From the NCBI RefSeq assembly GCF_032062135.1, contig NC_092866.1:29955459-30019458 (forward strand): a DNA stretch of 64,000 bases. The letters run 5' to 3'. This document shows, one piece after another, positions 1 through 12,731 of this stretch. This DNA comes from Pyxicephalus adspersus (lineage: Eukaryota; Chordata; Amphibia; Anura; Pyxicephalidae). Each line of letters begins with the position of its first letter. Position 1 is the first letter of the stretch. Made by a program: the position numbers and the translations under genes. The notes beneath the pieces were generated by a model, which saw nothing but the letters and a program-made list of their open reading frames with translations, was not told the origin of the DNA and searched no databases.

Positions 1-503
1 TTTTGAATTGTCATTTGTTGAAAGACTTAACCTGCAATTTTTCTAGCACTTTTTCTTCTAGTCTAGAATATTCATCCTTGTAGCTGTTGGTGGTTTCCAT
101 CACACATCAGGCATACTCTGCATTCTGCCTTCTAGTAGGGCCTAATTATATAGAAACTACTTTAGTTGTCAAGGTTGGTAATTCAGCCTCCTCATTAAGG
201 TCATTTACAACTGGTACAAAAAAAACAAAGAAGTTGTGACTAAGGGCTACAAATTCCTCTCCTCATACTGATTTGTGGATCCTCTGTTATAACTGCAGCA
301 CCCTTTTTTGCAAATGCTTTTTTTTTTTTTTTTTTTTACTTTAGCCTTTTACAGATACCAAGAAGAAGGAAGTCCAACCTATTCTAGATCCTTAATCTTT
401 TTCCTTTAGTAAGGTTTTGAATGTTTCAAATGGAACATTAGAAAATTAGACATTCTGGACTCCAATGACACATGTATCTGATACAGCAAAAAACCACCAA
501 ACT
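1..503. other. non-coding, no recognised feature
   Basis: AT-rich sequence with a poly-T run at 319-338. I see no coding pattern or known repeat. It lies upstream of the visible PACS2 exons and is presumably intron. Confidence 0.4.
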
Positions 504-505
504 TA

Positions 506-2143
506 CAGTTAGGCCCACAAAAATTGGGACAAAGACATCTTTTTTCTAATTTTGGTCCTGTACATTACCACAATTAATTTTAAATGAAACAACTCAGATG
601 CAGTTGAACTGCAGGCTTTCAGCTTTAATTCAGTGGGTTGAACAAAAAGATTGCATAAAATTGTGAGGAACTAAAGCCTTTTTTTTAACACAATCACTTC
701 ATTTCAGGGGCTCAAAAGTAATTGAACAATTAACTCAAAGGCTATTTCATGGGCTAGTGTTGGCATTTCCTTCGTTATGTCATTATCAATTAAGCAGATA
801 AAAGGCCTGGAGTTGATTTGAGGGGGGGGCTGCTTGTATGTAGAAGATTTTGCATGCGGTCAAAGGAGCTCTCCATGCAGGTGAAACAAGCCATCCTTAA
901 GCTGCAAAAACAGAAAAAAACAGAGAAATTGCTACAATTTTAGGAGTGGCAAAATCTACAGTTTGGTACATCATGGGAAAGAAACAAAGCACTGGCGAAC
1001 TCAGCAACGCCAAAAGACCTGGACGTCCATGGAAGACAACAATGGTGGATGATTGCAGAATCATTTCAATGGTGAAGAGAAACCCCTTTACAACAGACAA
1101 CCAAGTGAACAACACTCTCCAGGAAGTTGGCGTATCAATATCCATGTCTACCATAAAGAGAAGACTGAGAGAAGACTGCATGAAAGTAAATACAGAGGGT
1201 GCACTGCAAGGTGCAAGCCACTCACAAGCCTCAAGAATAGAAGGGCTAGATTGGCTCAAAAACATCTAAGAATGCCAGCACAGTTCTGGAAAAACATTCT
1301 TTGGACAGATGAAACCAAGATCAACCTTTACCAGAATGATGGCAAGAAAAAAGTATGGAGAAAGCATGTAACAGCTCATGATCTAAAGCATACCACATCA
1401 TCTGTAAAACATGGCGGAGGCAGTGTGATGGCTTGGGCGTGCATGGCTGCCAGTAAAACTGGGACACTAGTGTTTACCGATGATGTGACACAGGACAGAA
1501 GCAGCCGAATGAATTCTGAGGTGTTCAGAGACATACTGTCTGCTCAAATCTAGCTAAATGCAGTCAAATTGATTGGGAGGCATTTCATAATACAGATGGA
1601 CAATGACCCAAAACATACAGCCAAAGCAACCCAGGAGTTTAATAAAGCAAAGAAGTAGAATATGCTTGAATGACCAAGTCAGTCACCTGATCTGAACCCA
1701 ATTGAGCATGCATTTCACTTGTTGAAGACTAAACTTCAGACAGAAAGGCCCACAAACAAACAGCAACTGGAAGCCGCTGCGGTAAAGGCCTGGCAGAACA
1801 TTAAAAAGTAGTAAACCCAGCATCTGGTGATGTCCATGGGTTTGACTACAGGCTGTCATTTCCAGCAAAGGAGTTTCAACCAAGAATTCGAAATTAACAT
1901 TTTATTTTCAGATTTTTAATTTTGTCCAATTTATTTGAGCTCCTGAAATTAAGTGTTTGTGTTAAAAAAATACTTTAGTTCCTCACATTTTAATGCAATC
2001 TTTTTGTTCAACCCACTAAATTAAAGCTGAAAGTCTGCAGTTCAACTGCATTTGAGTTGTTTAAATTAAAATAAATTGTGGTAATGTACAGAACCAAAAT
2101 TAGAAAAAAGTTGTCTCTGTCCAAATATTTATGGACCTAACTG
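506..2143 (+). mobile_element. Tc1-type DNA transposon with long terminal inverted repeats, inactive
   Basis: The element is flanked by TA dinucleotides at 504-505 and 2144-2145. Inverted repeats of about 220 bp lie at 506-729 and 1921-2143; the tips read cagttaggcccacaaaaatt and, on the opposite strand, cagttaggtccataaatatt. Between them is a decayed transposase. The total of 1.64 kb is normal for a Tc1 element. The length of the repeats and the TA duplication identify the superfamily; I do not name the subfamily. Confidence 0.92.
946..1880 (+). pseudogene. Tc1 transposase, broken
   Basis: The reading passes through several frames. 946-1269 carries the DNA-binding half (KRPGRPWKTT, VKRNPFTT, STIKRRLRE). 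1053-1553 carries WKNILWTDETKINLYQ and KHGGGSVMAWACMA. 1590-1750 carries DNDPKHTA and SPDLNPIEHAFHLLK. The catalytic acidic residues are visible: D in WTDET (codon 1308), D in DNDPKHT (codon 1599) and E in PIEH (codon 1704). The last two are 35 codons apart, the DD34E spacing of Tc1. Frameshifts near 1270 and stops at 1551 and 1656 make it non-functional. Confidence 0.9.
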
Positions 2144-2145
2144 TA

Positions 2146-5109
2146 TTACAAATAAAACAAATTACTCCTATCACTAGGTGAAATTCGTTTCAGTTACAAA
2201 AACATTGGAGAAGTCATATCTCTTTGCCTAAAGGTTGTTATGATGGATGGACGTTTCTACAGTTGGAAGGAAGTTCTGAGCCTATTGTCATTCTAAGCTA
2301 ATTTCTATAGCAGAAATCCAGGCTCCTGATCATTTTATTGCACTAATGTAATTTATTCTCATTTTCCTTTTGGCTCTTCTTCAGCCTAATGCTTTTCTAG
2401 AAAACCACGTTTTGATGGTGCAGCCCAACAACAAAACACATTCTAAGCTTGACAGACCTATAGGTTTTTCTTTTCTCTGCAGTATGCATTCTTGGCAAAA
2501 GTTGGCTGGTGGATTTTTCCAGCCATCAATTAATGGATAATAGAGAGGGGTCTCTTACATGGGAGGAGTTTTACAAAACCCTTTTGCAGGTGAGGAACAT
2601 TTGATGGGGATCTCATAACCACTTGCTTTAACAGAAAACAAAACTACTTAGTTGAATCCACCAGAGAAAACATTGGATTCCATGAAAGCACAATAGGGTT
2701 AGTACAGCACAATCTGTGTAATCTGTATTTAAGACTTCTATCTCAACCACTCTAAAAGATTGGCCTTTAACCTTATTGTACCTGTCTGGTGGACAAAGGG
2801 TCCTGTTCATCTACTAGATGTGCCATGGCATCTGCCAAATGATCTATACTTGTTTTCTTTCCATACTGAAACCGGAATCTCTGCCCAGTCACTGATTTTA
2901 AATGACATATCTGTTGAAGGCTAGGTGTCTCAACTTCTCTAGGGAAGATGATATATAGAACAGTCATAACACAAACATCAAGGCTTAGAGACCATTTCCT
3001 TTCCCGGGCAGTAGCCCTGCTTGGTAACTAACTTTATAAACCCTTCTAGCACTAGATGCTGTAACTGAACTCTTTTTATGTACAGTTTATAGTCAGCTGC
3101 TGAAATTCCACCATTCTAATCCTGGAAACTGTGTCACTAGAATATGTTCTGGCTGTTGTGCGTGTTGCCAATAGCTGCATTTAGTCCCATGAAATCCCAT
3201 CATAATTTGATTGTTTTACAGAAACCTCCATATGAGTCTATTCTCTTGCTGACCTTGTCCAAAATTTTGCCTTCTGCATTGCCTTATTTCAGGCAAGAGG
3301 GTTTTGGAACTGGCTCTCTTGTCCTTCAAGCCAATTTCACAAATATAGGGTTGAGGCAGGACTTCTCTTACCTAAGAGTTGTCTTCCATGTTATTATGCA
3401 CATTGTGCTTTCTTTTCTTTTTCCAGCTCTGACACATCAGGAGCAGAGTGCTCTACATTCATTTGCTTTTTGGGTTTTAAATGAATGTTAGTGCTTTTCT
3501 GCAGAAGTTATACTCCTTACTTTCATATTTGGCCCTTTTATAGAATATTTTGCTCTTTAGACTCTTTCAGCTTCTTTTGTGATTATTTTCAGAAGGAGCT
3601 GTCAAACTTTATAACAGATATGCGTTGAAGCAGCAGGGATCCCTTTTGCGAATGTAGACCATTCCACAAGGGCATTGAATGATTTCTGTCATGAAGCTCT
3701 AGAGTTTGTAAGGGTTGAAAGTGATTTTTAGATTTCTATACATAATTAAAAAAAAAAATCTAAAAAGCGGATATGGCTGCATCAGTTGATACTAGCTTCA
3801 GCGTTAAATTTTGAAGGTGGACATGTGAATCTCAACTCATTGTTTAGGAAGGAGCCATGTTTTCATCTAATTGTTTTTGTTCATAATGTACCTTGGTTCA
3901 AATTGCTTTAGGATTCCTTAGTCAATGAACAATGGAGAAAGAGGGATTTTTTGTACTGACTTTAAAATACCTATTTCTTAAAGTCATAGGGGACAAAGCT
4001 TCTGCCCTGTATAGAGTGTTGTTTTTGAATGGTTTCAAAATTTAAATTCTTGTTTGTACCAAAAGCTTGTAAACCTTTAATTTAGCTAAGTGACAAAAGC
4101 AAATGTATACACTTGTATAAAAGTTATTGAAGGTATTGACTGCCATGTAGTTTTGACTACCTAAAAGCAGAACTAAAACTGGATATACTTACCTTACCAT
4201 TACTGTTGCAATGTCAATATTTTTCCATCTGGATTGACATTGTTCATCTGTTTATCAAACCCAAATGTTTAGTACGGCATAAGCCAAGGCATTCCCTGGA
4301 GTGTGGAGTTTAAGAAGTCCCTTGCTGTTAAATCATTCCACAAGGGGTAACTCCAGAGGGTGCCAGACTTCAGCTGTCCACAGGCTGGTTAGGGCTTTTA
4401 GGTCATGACCTCACCAGAACCAAACCGCAGTCAGGAGACATAATTGTGAGGCATGTTTAAAGCTTATTATAGTGCAGGCAACAAGCAAGAGTGTTTGGAT
4501 CAAGCAGTAACGGAAGCAAACTCAAACTAATTAAGTCAGGTAAGTAATAACAGGCAGTGAAACTGACAGAGTAGCGGTAGCTGTAGAAGTCACATCAGCC
4601 ACTGACTGCGGAAGCTTTAAAAATTCCTAAATAGTTCAAATAGTCCTACTTTTTATTCCTGAATAGTCCAAGGTGCACGCTTGCACATCAGGTTGCACAT
4701 TTGCATTTAAGTTAAATTTACACAATAACATTTGTCCACATTGCCTTCCTTTACTGGCTTAGTTTACTAGCTCCCTTCCCTCAGACCCAAAAAAATACCA
4801 ATCTGGTGTGTTTATTTATATGCAGTTTGTTGCTTTATTGTATAGCTTTCTATAATCCTTTTTGCCTATTTTTCTTATTTCTTGTTTCTATTGCAGTTTG
4901 TCTCAACCTTGTTTCAGCAGCAGCATAAGCCATGTGTATGTATAACATGTTCGTCAGATGTACAGTGTGCCTTGACCACAATACTTACTCGAATACAGAG
5001 ACAGTGAGTATATTGACTTAAATAATTTTTTTTTCTCTTTGAGTCATACACAGAACACATGTTTTTCCAGTAGCTTATTTGCCTAAAAAGTGGGTGTAGG
5101 GAGCGTGGC
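2146..5109. other. intronic sequence, nothing recognised
   Basis: About 3 kb with only short accidental reading frames. The sequence around 2600-3500 looks like decayed repeat, but I cannot assign it to a family. 3748-3760 is a short A run. No splice-site-bounded segment resembles a PACS exon. Confidence 0.35.
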
Positions 5110-5860
5110 CACACACAGCTCAGGCATGGCGAACAGAGCTAGGAGCCATTCTGAGCATTTCACCCACTAAGAGTGATATAGAAAATCTTGCATGTAGGCT
5201 GGAAAGTGCTTTACAAAAAGAAATAGAGGAAATCCACCAGCATAATGTTGCTCTAGATTCTAGAGGTAGATGTTTTATGCAGAATTCATTGCTACTGAGT
5301 AAAGGAGGAAATAATGAAGAGGGCTTGGTCCAGAGGTCCAATGGACTTTGATGGCACCCAGTTTCACATCTTACCTGATCCCACCAGCTCTACACTGCGT
5401 AAGAGACGTATACTCTGCCCTCTTCTAGTTTTGATCCACAATTGCCAGGCTACCTACAAGTGGGGACACCCATTTCTCCTAATCATGCGCAAGGACTCGG
5501 CAATGTTCACAATAAGAACACGTGCAACTTCCAGCCCTCTTCCGCTTTTTGGGAACAGAGCTCAATGATGTCCCTGACTGCTTGACCACACAACAGCCAC
5601 ACCAGTATTCGTGCAGACGATCAAGACGTAGACACCAGTCTCCAACGCAAGCTGGATCTCCAATACCCCAAAATGGTCGTTCTGGAGAGGATTAACCAAC
5701 CCAACCTCGATCACCAATAGAAAAATTTCTACAAAGACCAAGCATTGGTGCTCTGACTTCACCACACACGTTTGCACCCCTCCTCCTCCTAAATAAACCT
5801 GGTCTTAAGTGGGACATACAACTTTTTACAGTGTGCCTTTCATACCATGAACATCTGTTG
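5110..5860 (+). mobile_element. Tx1-like L1 ORF1 relic (5' part of a split L1)
   Basis: The frame at 5314-5568 reads DGTQFHILPDPTSSTL and RKRRILCPLL, then YKWGHPF. This is the C-terminal domain pattern of Tx1-like L1 ORF1p, comparable to IQIFSDITPFTI-HRRALKPLL-YRWAFP in the better preserved copy at 36038-36901. The upstream 5130-5300 reads as a decayed coiled-coil part. The ORF2 start of a similar element appears only at about 7622, so this and 7622-8960 are likely one L1 separated by later insertions. Confidence 0.6.
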
Positions 5861-5875
5861 ACCCATAAGCAGAGG

Positions 5876-5995
5876 TTGGACTAAGTCGTCACCCTTCAAG
5901 TCCAAGTCCCAAGTCATTGACACCAAATCCTAAGTCAAGTCTCAAGTCACCAAGAATTCTTCCATGTCGAGTCACAAGTCAAGTCACTCCATTAA
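5876..5995. repeat. degenerate CAAGTC-rich repeat
   Basis: Repeated CAAGTC/AAGTCAAGTC words run through this segment, starting after agaggttggacta. Such arrays sit at the ends of some non-autonomous DNA elements, but I do not see the matching opposite end, so only the repeat itself is called. Confidence 0.5.
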
Positions 5996-6029
5996 ATAAG
6001 TCGTTTCGTACTTTGTCTAAGTCCACGGC

Positions 6030-6300
6030 TTGCCCCTCTGACAGCCTAAGGGGGTGGGGAGGAAGGCAGTGAGGCTTCTGTAAAACAACCCCCCCCCCCC
6101 CCTTCAGCTGTCAGAGGAGAAAGTAATTGACTTAAAATGCAAGGAATGGGGGCATGAAGGCAGTGTTAGAGAAGACTCACTGCCTTTCTCCCCACCTATC
6201 TTGTATTCTCAGGCCATGTTTTTCTCCTCTGACAGCTGAAGGGGGCAGGCAGGAAGGCGATGGGACAGAAGCCTCACTGCCTTCCTCTCACTCATGTGAG
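6030..6300. repeat. inverted and direct repeat around a poly-C run
   Basis: A 22-bp perfect inverted pair lies at 6098-6119 and 6224-6245 (core cttcagctgtcagaggag). A direct partner of the second arm lies at 6031-6060, and C-rich sequence lies at 6089-6102. The arms enclose about 100 bp. This is probably part of a non-autonomous element. No protein is encoded. Confidence 0.55.
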
Positions 6301-6319
6301 TGCACCGCTGATCTTTGTG

Positions 6320-6543
6320 CAGCACTGTGCTATATGTCGGAGCTATTTTTAGTGATCACTAGGAAACGCATGGAGACATTTCAACCAAACTTGCTATGTT
6401 CCACCATCAGTTGGAAACGCATCAAGACATTTAAACCAAACCTGCTAGACATATGACTCAGGCTTATGTGAGTGCACCGCTGTTCTTTGTACAGTGCTGT
6501 GCTATATGTCAGAGGTATATTTGGATGTATGTTTGTATGTATG

Positions 6544-6591
<48 letters not shown>

Positions 6592-6720
6592 GTGTGTATG
6601 TGATCACTAGGAAACGCATGGAGACATATCAACCAAACGTGCTATGTTCCACCATCACTTGGAAATGAATCTAGACATTGAAACCAAACTTGCTAGACAT
6701 ATCACTCAATCTCATTTGCA
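6320..6720 (+). repeat. direct repeats with an (AT)n microsatellite, probable Helitron 5' region
   Basis: The phrase tcactaggaaacgcatggag occurs at about 6356 and 6604, each followed by accaaac-tgctatgttccac and a second half ending gctagacatat. gtgagtgcaccgctg occurs at about 6297 and 6468. An AT microsatellite runs at 6549-6584. The unit lies directly upstream of the Helitron coding relic, so it may be its duplicated 5' end. No definite 5' TC terminus was found. Confidence 0.45.
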
Positions 6721-6839
6721 TGTATGTGTGTATGTATTGCTCAGTGACAGTGTGCCTTTTGCTTACATACTTTTTTTTTGGACTCTTACAAATTTCTGGC
6801 CTATAATAAAGCCTTTGAGAAAACGTAAGGCAATTAGCT

Positions 6840-7620
6840 AAGTGCAATCAAAGGCAAAAAAAATGAAAACAACACCGTAGACAAGAAAATCCCGAGGACA
6901 GGAATAGAAGACTTGCTACGCTGCGCAAGAGATCTACTACATCTGGAGCTTCAAAGACAGTACAACAGCGTGACACCCCACTACAGGAAATGAGAGAAAG
7001 AGCTACTACATCTAGAGCTTCAGAGACAGTACAACAGCGTGACACCCGACTACAGGAAATGAGAGAGAGAGCTACTACATCTAGTGCTTTATAGACCGTA
7101 CAACAACGTGAGACCTGAGTACAGAAATTGAGAGAAGGAGCTACTACATCTAGAGCTTCAGAGACAGTACAACAGCGTGAGACCCCGAGTACACAAAATA
7201 AGAGAGAGCCAGACGATCACGGACTGCACAACATTTTAGCTTAGCTTCGGAAGGATTCCACTATGATCCACATAAAGACTACTCGCAGTATGCAAGTGTG
7301 ACCATCAGAAAAATGGAAATGGTTTGTAGTTACTGTCAAGCCAAGAATTATAAATCTGAGTCTCTTGGTATTTGCTGCAAAAAAGGGAAAGTCAAACTCT
7401 GTCAACTGGAAACACCACCACAAAAACTTTGGTATTACACATTATCAAATACCTCAAATAGTCTAAGAATTTTCCTAATAACGTCAGGAAATACAACTCA
7501 TGTTTCCAAACGACATCATTTGGCACCACATCAGTTGTTCAACAGCCTGGATTTCCATCCACATTCACTGTGCAAGATTGCAATAAATAAATACCCGGCC
7601 AACGCCGGGTAGTCAGCTAG
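6840..7620 (+). mobile_element. Helitron, 3' portion with terminal hairpin and CTAG end
   Basis: The right end is diagnostic: an 8-bp stem (tacccggc at 7592-7599 with gccgggta at 7604-7611, loop caac) followed a few bases later by CTAG at 7617-7620 and then T. This is the CTRR-plus-hairpin terminus of Helitrons, which move by rolling-circle replication and insert between A and T without a target duplication. Coding relics of the RepHel protein lie inside. The left end is unresolved, perhaps near 6320. Confidence 0.8.
6933..7435 (+). pseudogene. Helitron RepHel N-terminal fragment with four 23-residue repeats
   Basis: Four tandem 69-bp units begin at 6933, 7002, 7071 and 7140. Each encodes a 23-residue unit of the form RATTSRASETVQQRDTRLQE plus EMRE, a charged helical repeat like those at the N terminus of Helitron proteins. 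Downstream, 7319-7435 reads CSYCQAKNYKSESLGICC, then GKVKLCQLETPP, the cysteine-rich motif (C-YC-A---..-CC-.GKV-L--L--PP) that precedes the Rep domain. The Rep nuclease and helicase are absent. Stops in unit 3 and a frame change before 7298 make it a relic. Confidence 0.75.
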
Positions 7621-7621
7621 T

Positions 7622-8960
7622 TGTATCTATAAATGTGAAGGGCGTCAATGTCCTTGAGTAGAGAATCGCCCTCTTACGGGACCTATACAGACAGAAGGCT
7701 CAGATTGCCTTGATCCAGGAATCCCAGTGTCGCTCAGACAAAAATTCTTAGCCTTAAAGACTGTAATTTCCCTCAGACCTACCATGGGTCAACTGCTGAC
7801 GCCAAATCTTGAGGAGTGAGTATACTCCTATCCAGGTGAGTAAACTGCCGAATGTAAGAGAGCTGGCATGATTAGTCAAGGGCCACATTATACACGTTTG
7901 CCTCAATTTATATGCCAAACACAAATCAATTCCATTTTTTGTAGAGAGCATTTCTCGCCCCCTCAGACTTTAACCTCTCTCTGGACGAACCCTCGGGCAT
8001 TGATAGTAACAGGGGCAATATAGCTTTGACCAAGAAATTCCGTAAGTTACTCCATGAATATCAGTTTTGTAATATCTGGCATATTCATCATCCCATGACC
8101 CATGAGTATACAATTTTACTCCGCGGTCCATCATGTATACTCACGTATAGACATGTTTATAGTTAACCACTCTGACTTACACATGTACATAGACTCCAAC
8201 ATTGGTTTCATAATACTATCTAGATCATGCACCAATTGAATTATCTGTGCAAAACCCGAAAGAACCCAGGGGTGATATATTTTGGTGCTTAAATGAAAGC
8301 CTGCTCCAGGATCCAGTGTTCTTGGCTTACATGACCTCACAATTAGCACTGTAGTTAACAGAAAATAGGAATCCAGAGACCCACCTGGCAACGGTTTGGG
8401 CTGCACACAAACCATTTGTCAAAGGAATCCTGATAAAACATGAAGCTCCCCTCAAAAGGGAAAAAAACAGCACAAATCAATGGCCAGCACATAAACAGTC
8501 TTTGTCCAGACACCGAAGCCCAGTTGAAATGCTTAAAGGAGAAACTGAAAGCCCCATGCTTTTAAAAGGTGAAGGCATCATTAGCAATGTGCCACTATTG
8601 ATTTTTTTTAAATTCGTCAACAAATGCAGTCAAAACCTAGCCAATGCACTCTGAGCTCAATGCTCTAAAATGTATGTACCAAAAATCGGCAACAATTTGG
8701 GATACATCACCAACCCAAAGCCATCTCCAACACTTTCCAAAACTTTTCCAGTCTGTTATATAATATCTCAACTTCAGTAATTATTCCATCACCCCAGTAG
8801 CAAAGTGAAGCAATTCAGTCATACCTGCAATCTTTAGGAATGCCAACACTTTCAGAGGAACCAAGTCACCCCGTAAGAACTTACCAGGGCAAATGGTAGC
8901 TCAGCCACAGGCAAGGCACCGGGACCTGATGGCCTCACAGGCATCTGGGTCCTCTCAGGA
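7622..8960 (+). mobile_element. Tx1-like L1 ORF2 relic (3' part of a split L1)
   Basis: Conceptual reading across frames gives NVKGVNVLE, then LYRQKAQIALIQESQCRSD (endonuclease N-terminal pattern NVKGLN...QIALIQET), SDFNLSLDE near 7965-8000 (GDFN-type segment) and WHIHHPMTHEYT. Near 8910-8934 it reads GKAPGPDG, the conserved entry to the reverse transcriptase domain. Many stops. It begins immediately after the Helitron end, which suggests the Helitron landed at the start of this ORF2. Confidence 0.65.
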
Positions 8961-10483
8961 TCCAAATTGGAGCTTACATTCATAATTCTAGTGTAAAAAC
9001 TATTTAAAACTGGCCGATGTAGGCACATCTTAACAGCTGGGTAGGCAGAAAAATAAAATGTGCACTTAAATGTGGCTTAAAGGGAGACGGTGGTAGATGG
9101 GAAGTGTAGGAGGGCCAACACTTTACCCAGAGATGGGTGTTTTACTTCTTCTTGGTCCAAATAAATTGCATGTCTTGATTTTAGAGAACCACATACTGTC
9201 TAGTGCTGTGGCTTCAAATTGTTTACCATTCTGAATTTCCCTATTTGTAGCCATCACATGCACTGCTCTGACAAGACAACTATGAGCTGACATGAGGATT
9301 TGCATGTCATCTTCATACCTTTCACTGCCTCCTCCCTAGGTTCCTGCCCTTTGGCTTGCCTCCATGTTGCTCACACAAAAAACAGCAGCAGAAGTGAAAG
9401 CTAGTATACCAGTGCAAAATAAATATGTAGTGATGCTCTGGTTTATAGGGGGATGGATACGGACAAAAATAAGTGTTTTCTCATTCTAGCTGGGTAGTGC
9501 TGTACCATAGAATATACAGTAAACACCCACAGTGCTGTGACATACAAGAATCATGGGACATGTAGTTATCATATAGCAGTAAGCTTTTTTTGATCAGCCT
9601 GAAATAGAGAAAAACAGCTACAGGGATGGACTGCATGCATGCTACTTTTTTAGTTAGAACAGATGTAAATGTAAGCACTATAATAATATAGGTCAGGATC
9701 CCAAATTTGCTATTACTGCTTATTCTACAACAGCTGGCCAGTACTTCCACAGCTGCTTGGTTTTCTAGCACTCAAGCTATGGTCTCCCAAGTATGCAAAG
9801 CTGACTGGTCATCAGTCCACAGTTTTACCATATTTTAAGGTCTTACTGGAGACAGTGTGATTTAGTTGTGCTATTTTTCTTGGTTGCAAAGGTGCTGTAA
9901 CCGTTTCCTCTTTAGCCAGTCCCTCTTTCTGGGACTGCTTTTGGACTTTCTAAACTCCTTTGGACATTCATCTGTCCTCTGACTTTCAACAAATGCTATG
10001 GAAAAGTTAATTTTTCTTTCTTTTACTAACTGTAAAGTCTTTTTCTCTAGTAGTTCATTGGGGAACAACTACCTTTCCTCATGGATGTTCTCTTGGAATT
10101 GTTGTATTCATGACACAGTTGTGATGTTCCCTTGAACATTACCCAAATTTTATATTTTATGCCATAGATTTCAAACTGTGCTGTCCTCCTTTTCCCAACT
10201 TTTTGTCTTATTAAGTTTGAGGCAAGCCAGCTTCCCAGGATTTCTTGTTCTCACTTAAGGATAAGTTGGGTATTTACATAAATTAGGACATTGTTTCACC
10301 ATTATGCTGACCTACTTTAATCCATCCTAGAGAAATAAATTTTTGGATGTCCTGGGGCCACTACAATTCAATTATATTTCACAGCTCATTTATACAGGTC
10401 CAATTCCCAGTTTCTCTTTCTGGGTGGCTCCACCTCGGTTTAGAGATGGGTCAGGCCAGCTATCATCCAGGCATATGTGGTAA
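8961..10483. other. intronic sequence, nothing recognised
   Basis: About 1.5 kb with scattered short reading frames and no family that I can identify. No exon-like segment with PACS similarity is present. Confidence 0.35.
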
Positions 10484-10486
10484 AGC

Positions 10487-10925
10487 TTAAAGAGGAACTA
10501 AACTCAAAAACTTTTAAAACAAAAAAAACAATTCCCTTCAATCCCGCAGCGCAGTCAATCGGTCCAGAATGTCTCTTCCATCGGGTCCCACGTCGTCCTG
10601 GTATCCGTCTTCGCTCCGGGTGCTGCCATCTTCTCCTCTTCTTCCAGGTTCTTCTTACTATGTCACCTGACCCAAGCGCGAGATCGGGGGACGTAGTTGG
10701 GGAAAATAACTTGCCAATCTCACTGCGCATGCGTGAGATCATCTTTTTTCCCCTTTTTGACGAAGGGGCTCCCAAGAGCCTCCTGGTATGTGTGACGTAG
10801 GTATCCTGGGAGGCTTTGCGCTCCCATTCCTTCTAGGTGATTGAGAATTAGGGGGCGGTACTGCACAAAAAACAAACAAACAGAATATTTTCTTAACATA
10901 AAAGGGTTATCTACCCTTTTATGAA
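10487..10925 (+). mobile_element. non-autonomous repeat, TTAAAG-terminus family, copy 1
   Basis: It begins with ttaaagaggaactaaactc and ends in a small hairpin, aaagggttatctaccctttt (10902-10921). The interior contains gcgcgagatcgggggacgta, gcgcatgcgtgagatc and cctcctggtatgtgtgacgta. Related words recur at 18780-19200, 25740-26028, 43830-44000 and 46418-46753. It has no coding capacity. It behaves as a dispersed family of about 0.3-0.45 kb; class not determined. Confidence 0.6.
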
Positions 10926-11500
10926 AAAGTGAAAATTCGGAGATTAGGTATGGTAGGTTTAAGGACCCCTGTTTCTAATCTGTGTTTATTTTACATGCTT
11001 TTTTTCCTAGGTCTGTAGGGCTGCATCTTAAAATTCTGTTAATAATTTTTCTGTACATAAGTTTTACAAGGTGAATGTAGTGATTTTCGGTTGTACGGTC
11101 TTGCAGGCAGCTGAGTGATCCCCTCAATGGTTTTAGTTGGGCTATATGTTTTGCCCTGTTACTGCTAGGGTGTTCTTATCCATCTATTACTTAAGGTTTG
11201 CTTTTGGACTTTCCACAGTATGGAATATAAAGTGCTACGATCCTCATTAAACCTATGAGCCTTAGTTGCTCATCAACTTCTCTACTGCTTGGTAGTGGTG
11301 GAGCTATAGTCTGCATAACCCCACATTCTTCAGTGAAAATCTATGTAAGAGACCTTACAGTGAGTACGTAGAAATTAAATTTTTCACATTAGTGTCTCAG
11401 AATACCTAACCTACACTTTTTGCATATGTTCTTACAATTGTGTATGATTTCCTATTCTTCTCTCTTTAGTTACAGATGTGATTTAAATTTTGTTTTTCAG

Positions 11501-11655
11501 TTGTCACATGGCACCTGGGCCTCCAAAACCCTTAAAGGTGGTGTGTATTGGAGGTCACACATTCCTAAGTTTCCTTCTTGGAGCATATGTCACAAACCTG
11601 GCATCAAGAGCTTCTGATTGGTTAAGTTATTTACGCTTCCTATTAGTACCACTAG
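11501..11655 (+). CDS. pacs2: PACS2-like gene, internal exon 1 of 8 visible
   Basis: This is the first visible exon of a phosphofurin acidic cluster sorting protein gene. PACS proteins are cytosolic adaptors that bind acidic-cluster motifs of membrane cargo and steer traffic between endosomes, trans-Golgi, ER and mitochondria; PACS2 also acts at ER-mitochondria contacts (known biology, not visible here). The exon follows acceptor tgtttttcag and ends at donor gtaagt. It has one phase base, 51 codons, then one base. It reads PPKPLKVVCIGG, then DWLSYLRFLLVPLG, matching the PACS pattern of a Rossmann-like strand followed by DWL-G-RFL-PLG just before the SHPV motif. I found no exon upstream in 1-11500, so the 5' half of the gene lies outside the window. 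PACS1 is the alternative; PACS2 is preferred because of the last visible exon. Confidence 0.85.
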
Positions 11656-12731
11656 GTAAGTCAGTTTGCCAATGTTTTATCAAAAAAATTTATATAAACA
11701 CAAGGAAAATGTGCCTTTTCTTATCATTAACCTAATAAACAACATTAACTTATTAAACAATTAAGTCAAAAGATTTATTAAGGTATAATTGCTAAAAAAT
11801 AATACACCCTAAAAATTACTTGTAGGTGTTTTCCAAATCTGACCACCAGTCTCTTGACGTTGGTTTGGAGATTTGTGACCATTACTTCTCCTTTCTCAGA
11901 CATAGGCAGTCTGGTTCACATAATTACAGACTCTGCTGCTTAGCACCAGGTGTGCTATATAGGCTTGTGAGCCTCAGGATAACGTGGGACCTGGAATTGG
12001 GAATCTGCCCCACCCTATTCTTGTAGATTCCCAGTGAAACCAGCCCTGGGACAGAAATTTTAAACAACCAGCAGGGAAAGCTAGAACTTCAATGCAACAA
12101 ATCTCTGCTGGTTTTACCACAGAAAAATAAAAATCTGGGAAACCACGGTCCCACATGTCCATCCAGGTCTTTTCCCAGTAACAAGTGCCCTTTCTTTCCC
12201 TGTGTTACATCATGTGGACATTGCCTAGATAACCTGCTGAGGTGTAACTTTAGAATCCAAATAGAAAAAAAGTGATTTAAGTGACTTTGAATGTGGTTCA
12301 ACTTTGGTGTGGTTATTTTTGCCAGACAGGCTGGCCTAAATATTTCAGAAACTGCTCACCTGCTGGTATTTCTATGCCCAACCATTTCTAGGGTTACAGA
12401 GAATGGTTTAAAAAATTGCCAGTCAGTGGCAGTTCTCTGGGCAAAAATGCCTTTTTGATGCCAGAGGTCCAAATACAATAGCCAGACTGGTTAAGGCTGA
12501 TCGAAAGGCAATAATAAACTAAATACCAATCACATGTTTTGGATGTGCAGGAGCTTCCTGAAATCCTCAGTGCACACTGCCTCAGTACTTGTCAAAAGGA
12601 CCCCAACTCCGATGCAAGCTGTGGCTAGGCTTTTTATAAGAAATTTAAAAATATCAAAATCCATCAGGAGGATATGCGTTTAGAGGAGTGGGAGTTCTAG
12701 GCAGGCTTTATATACAAGAAGATTTGCTTAA
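11656..12731. other. PACS2 intron, first 1.1 kb, nothing recognised
   Basis: Sequence after the 11656 donor up to the TTAA element. It has short accidental frames only and no clear repeat family. Confidence 0.4.
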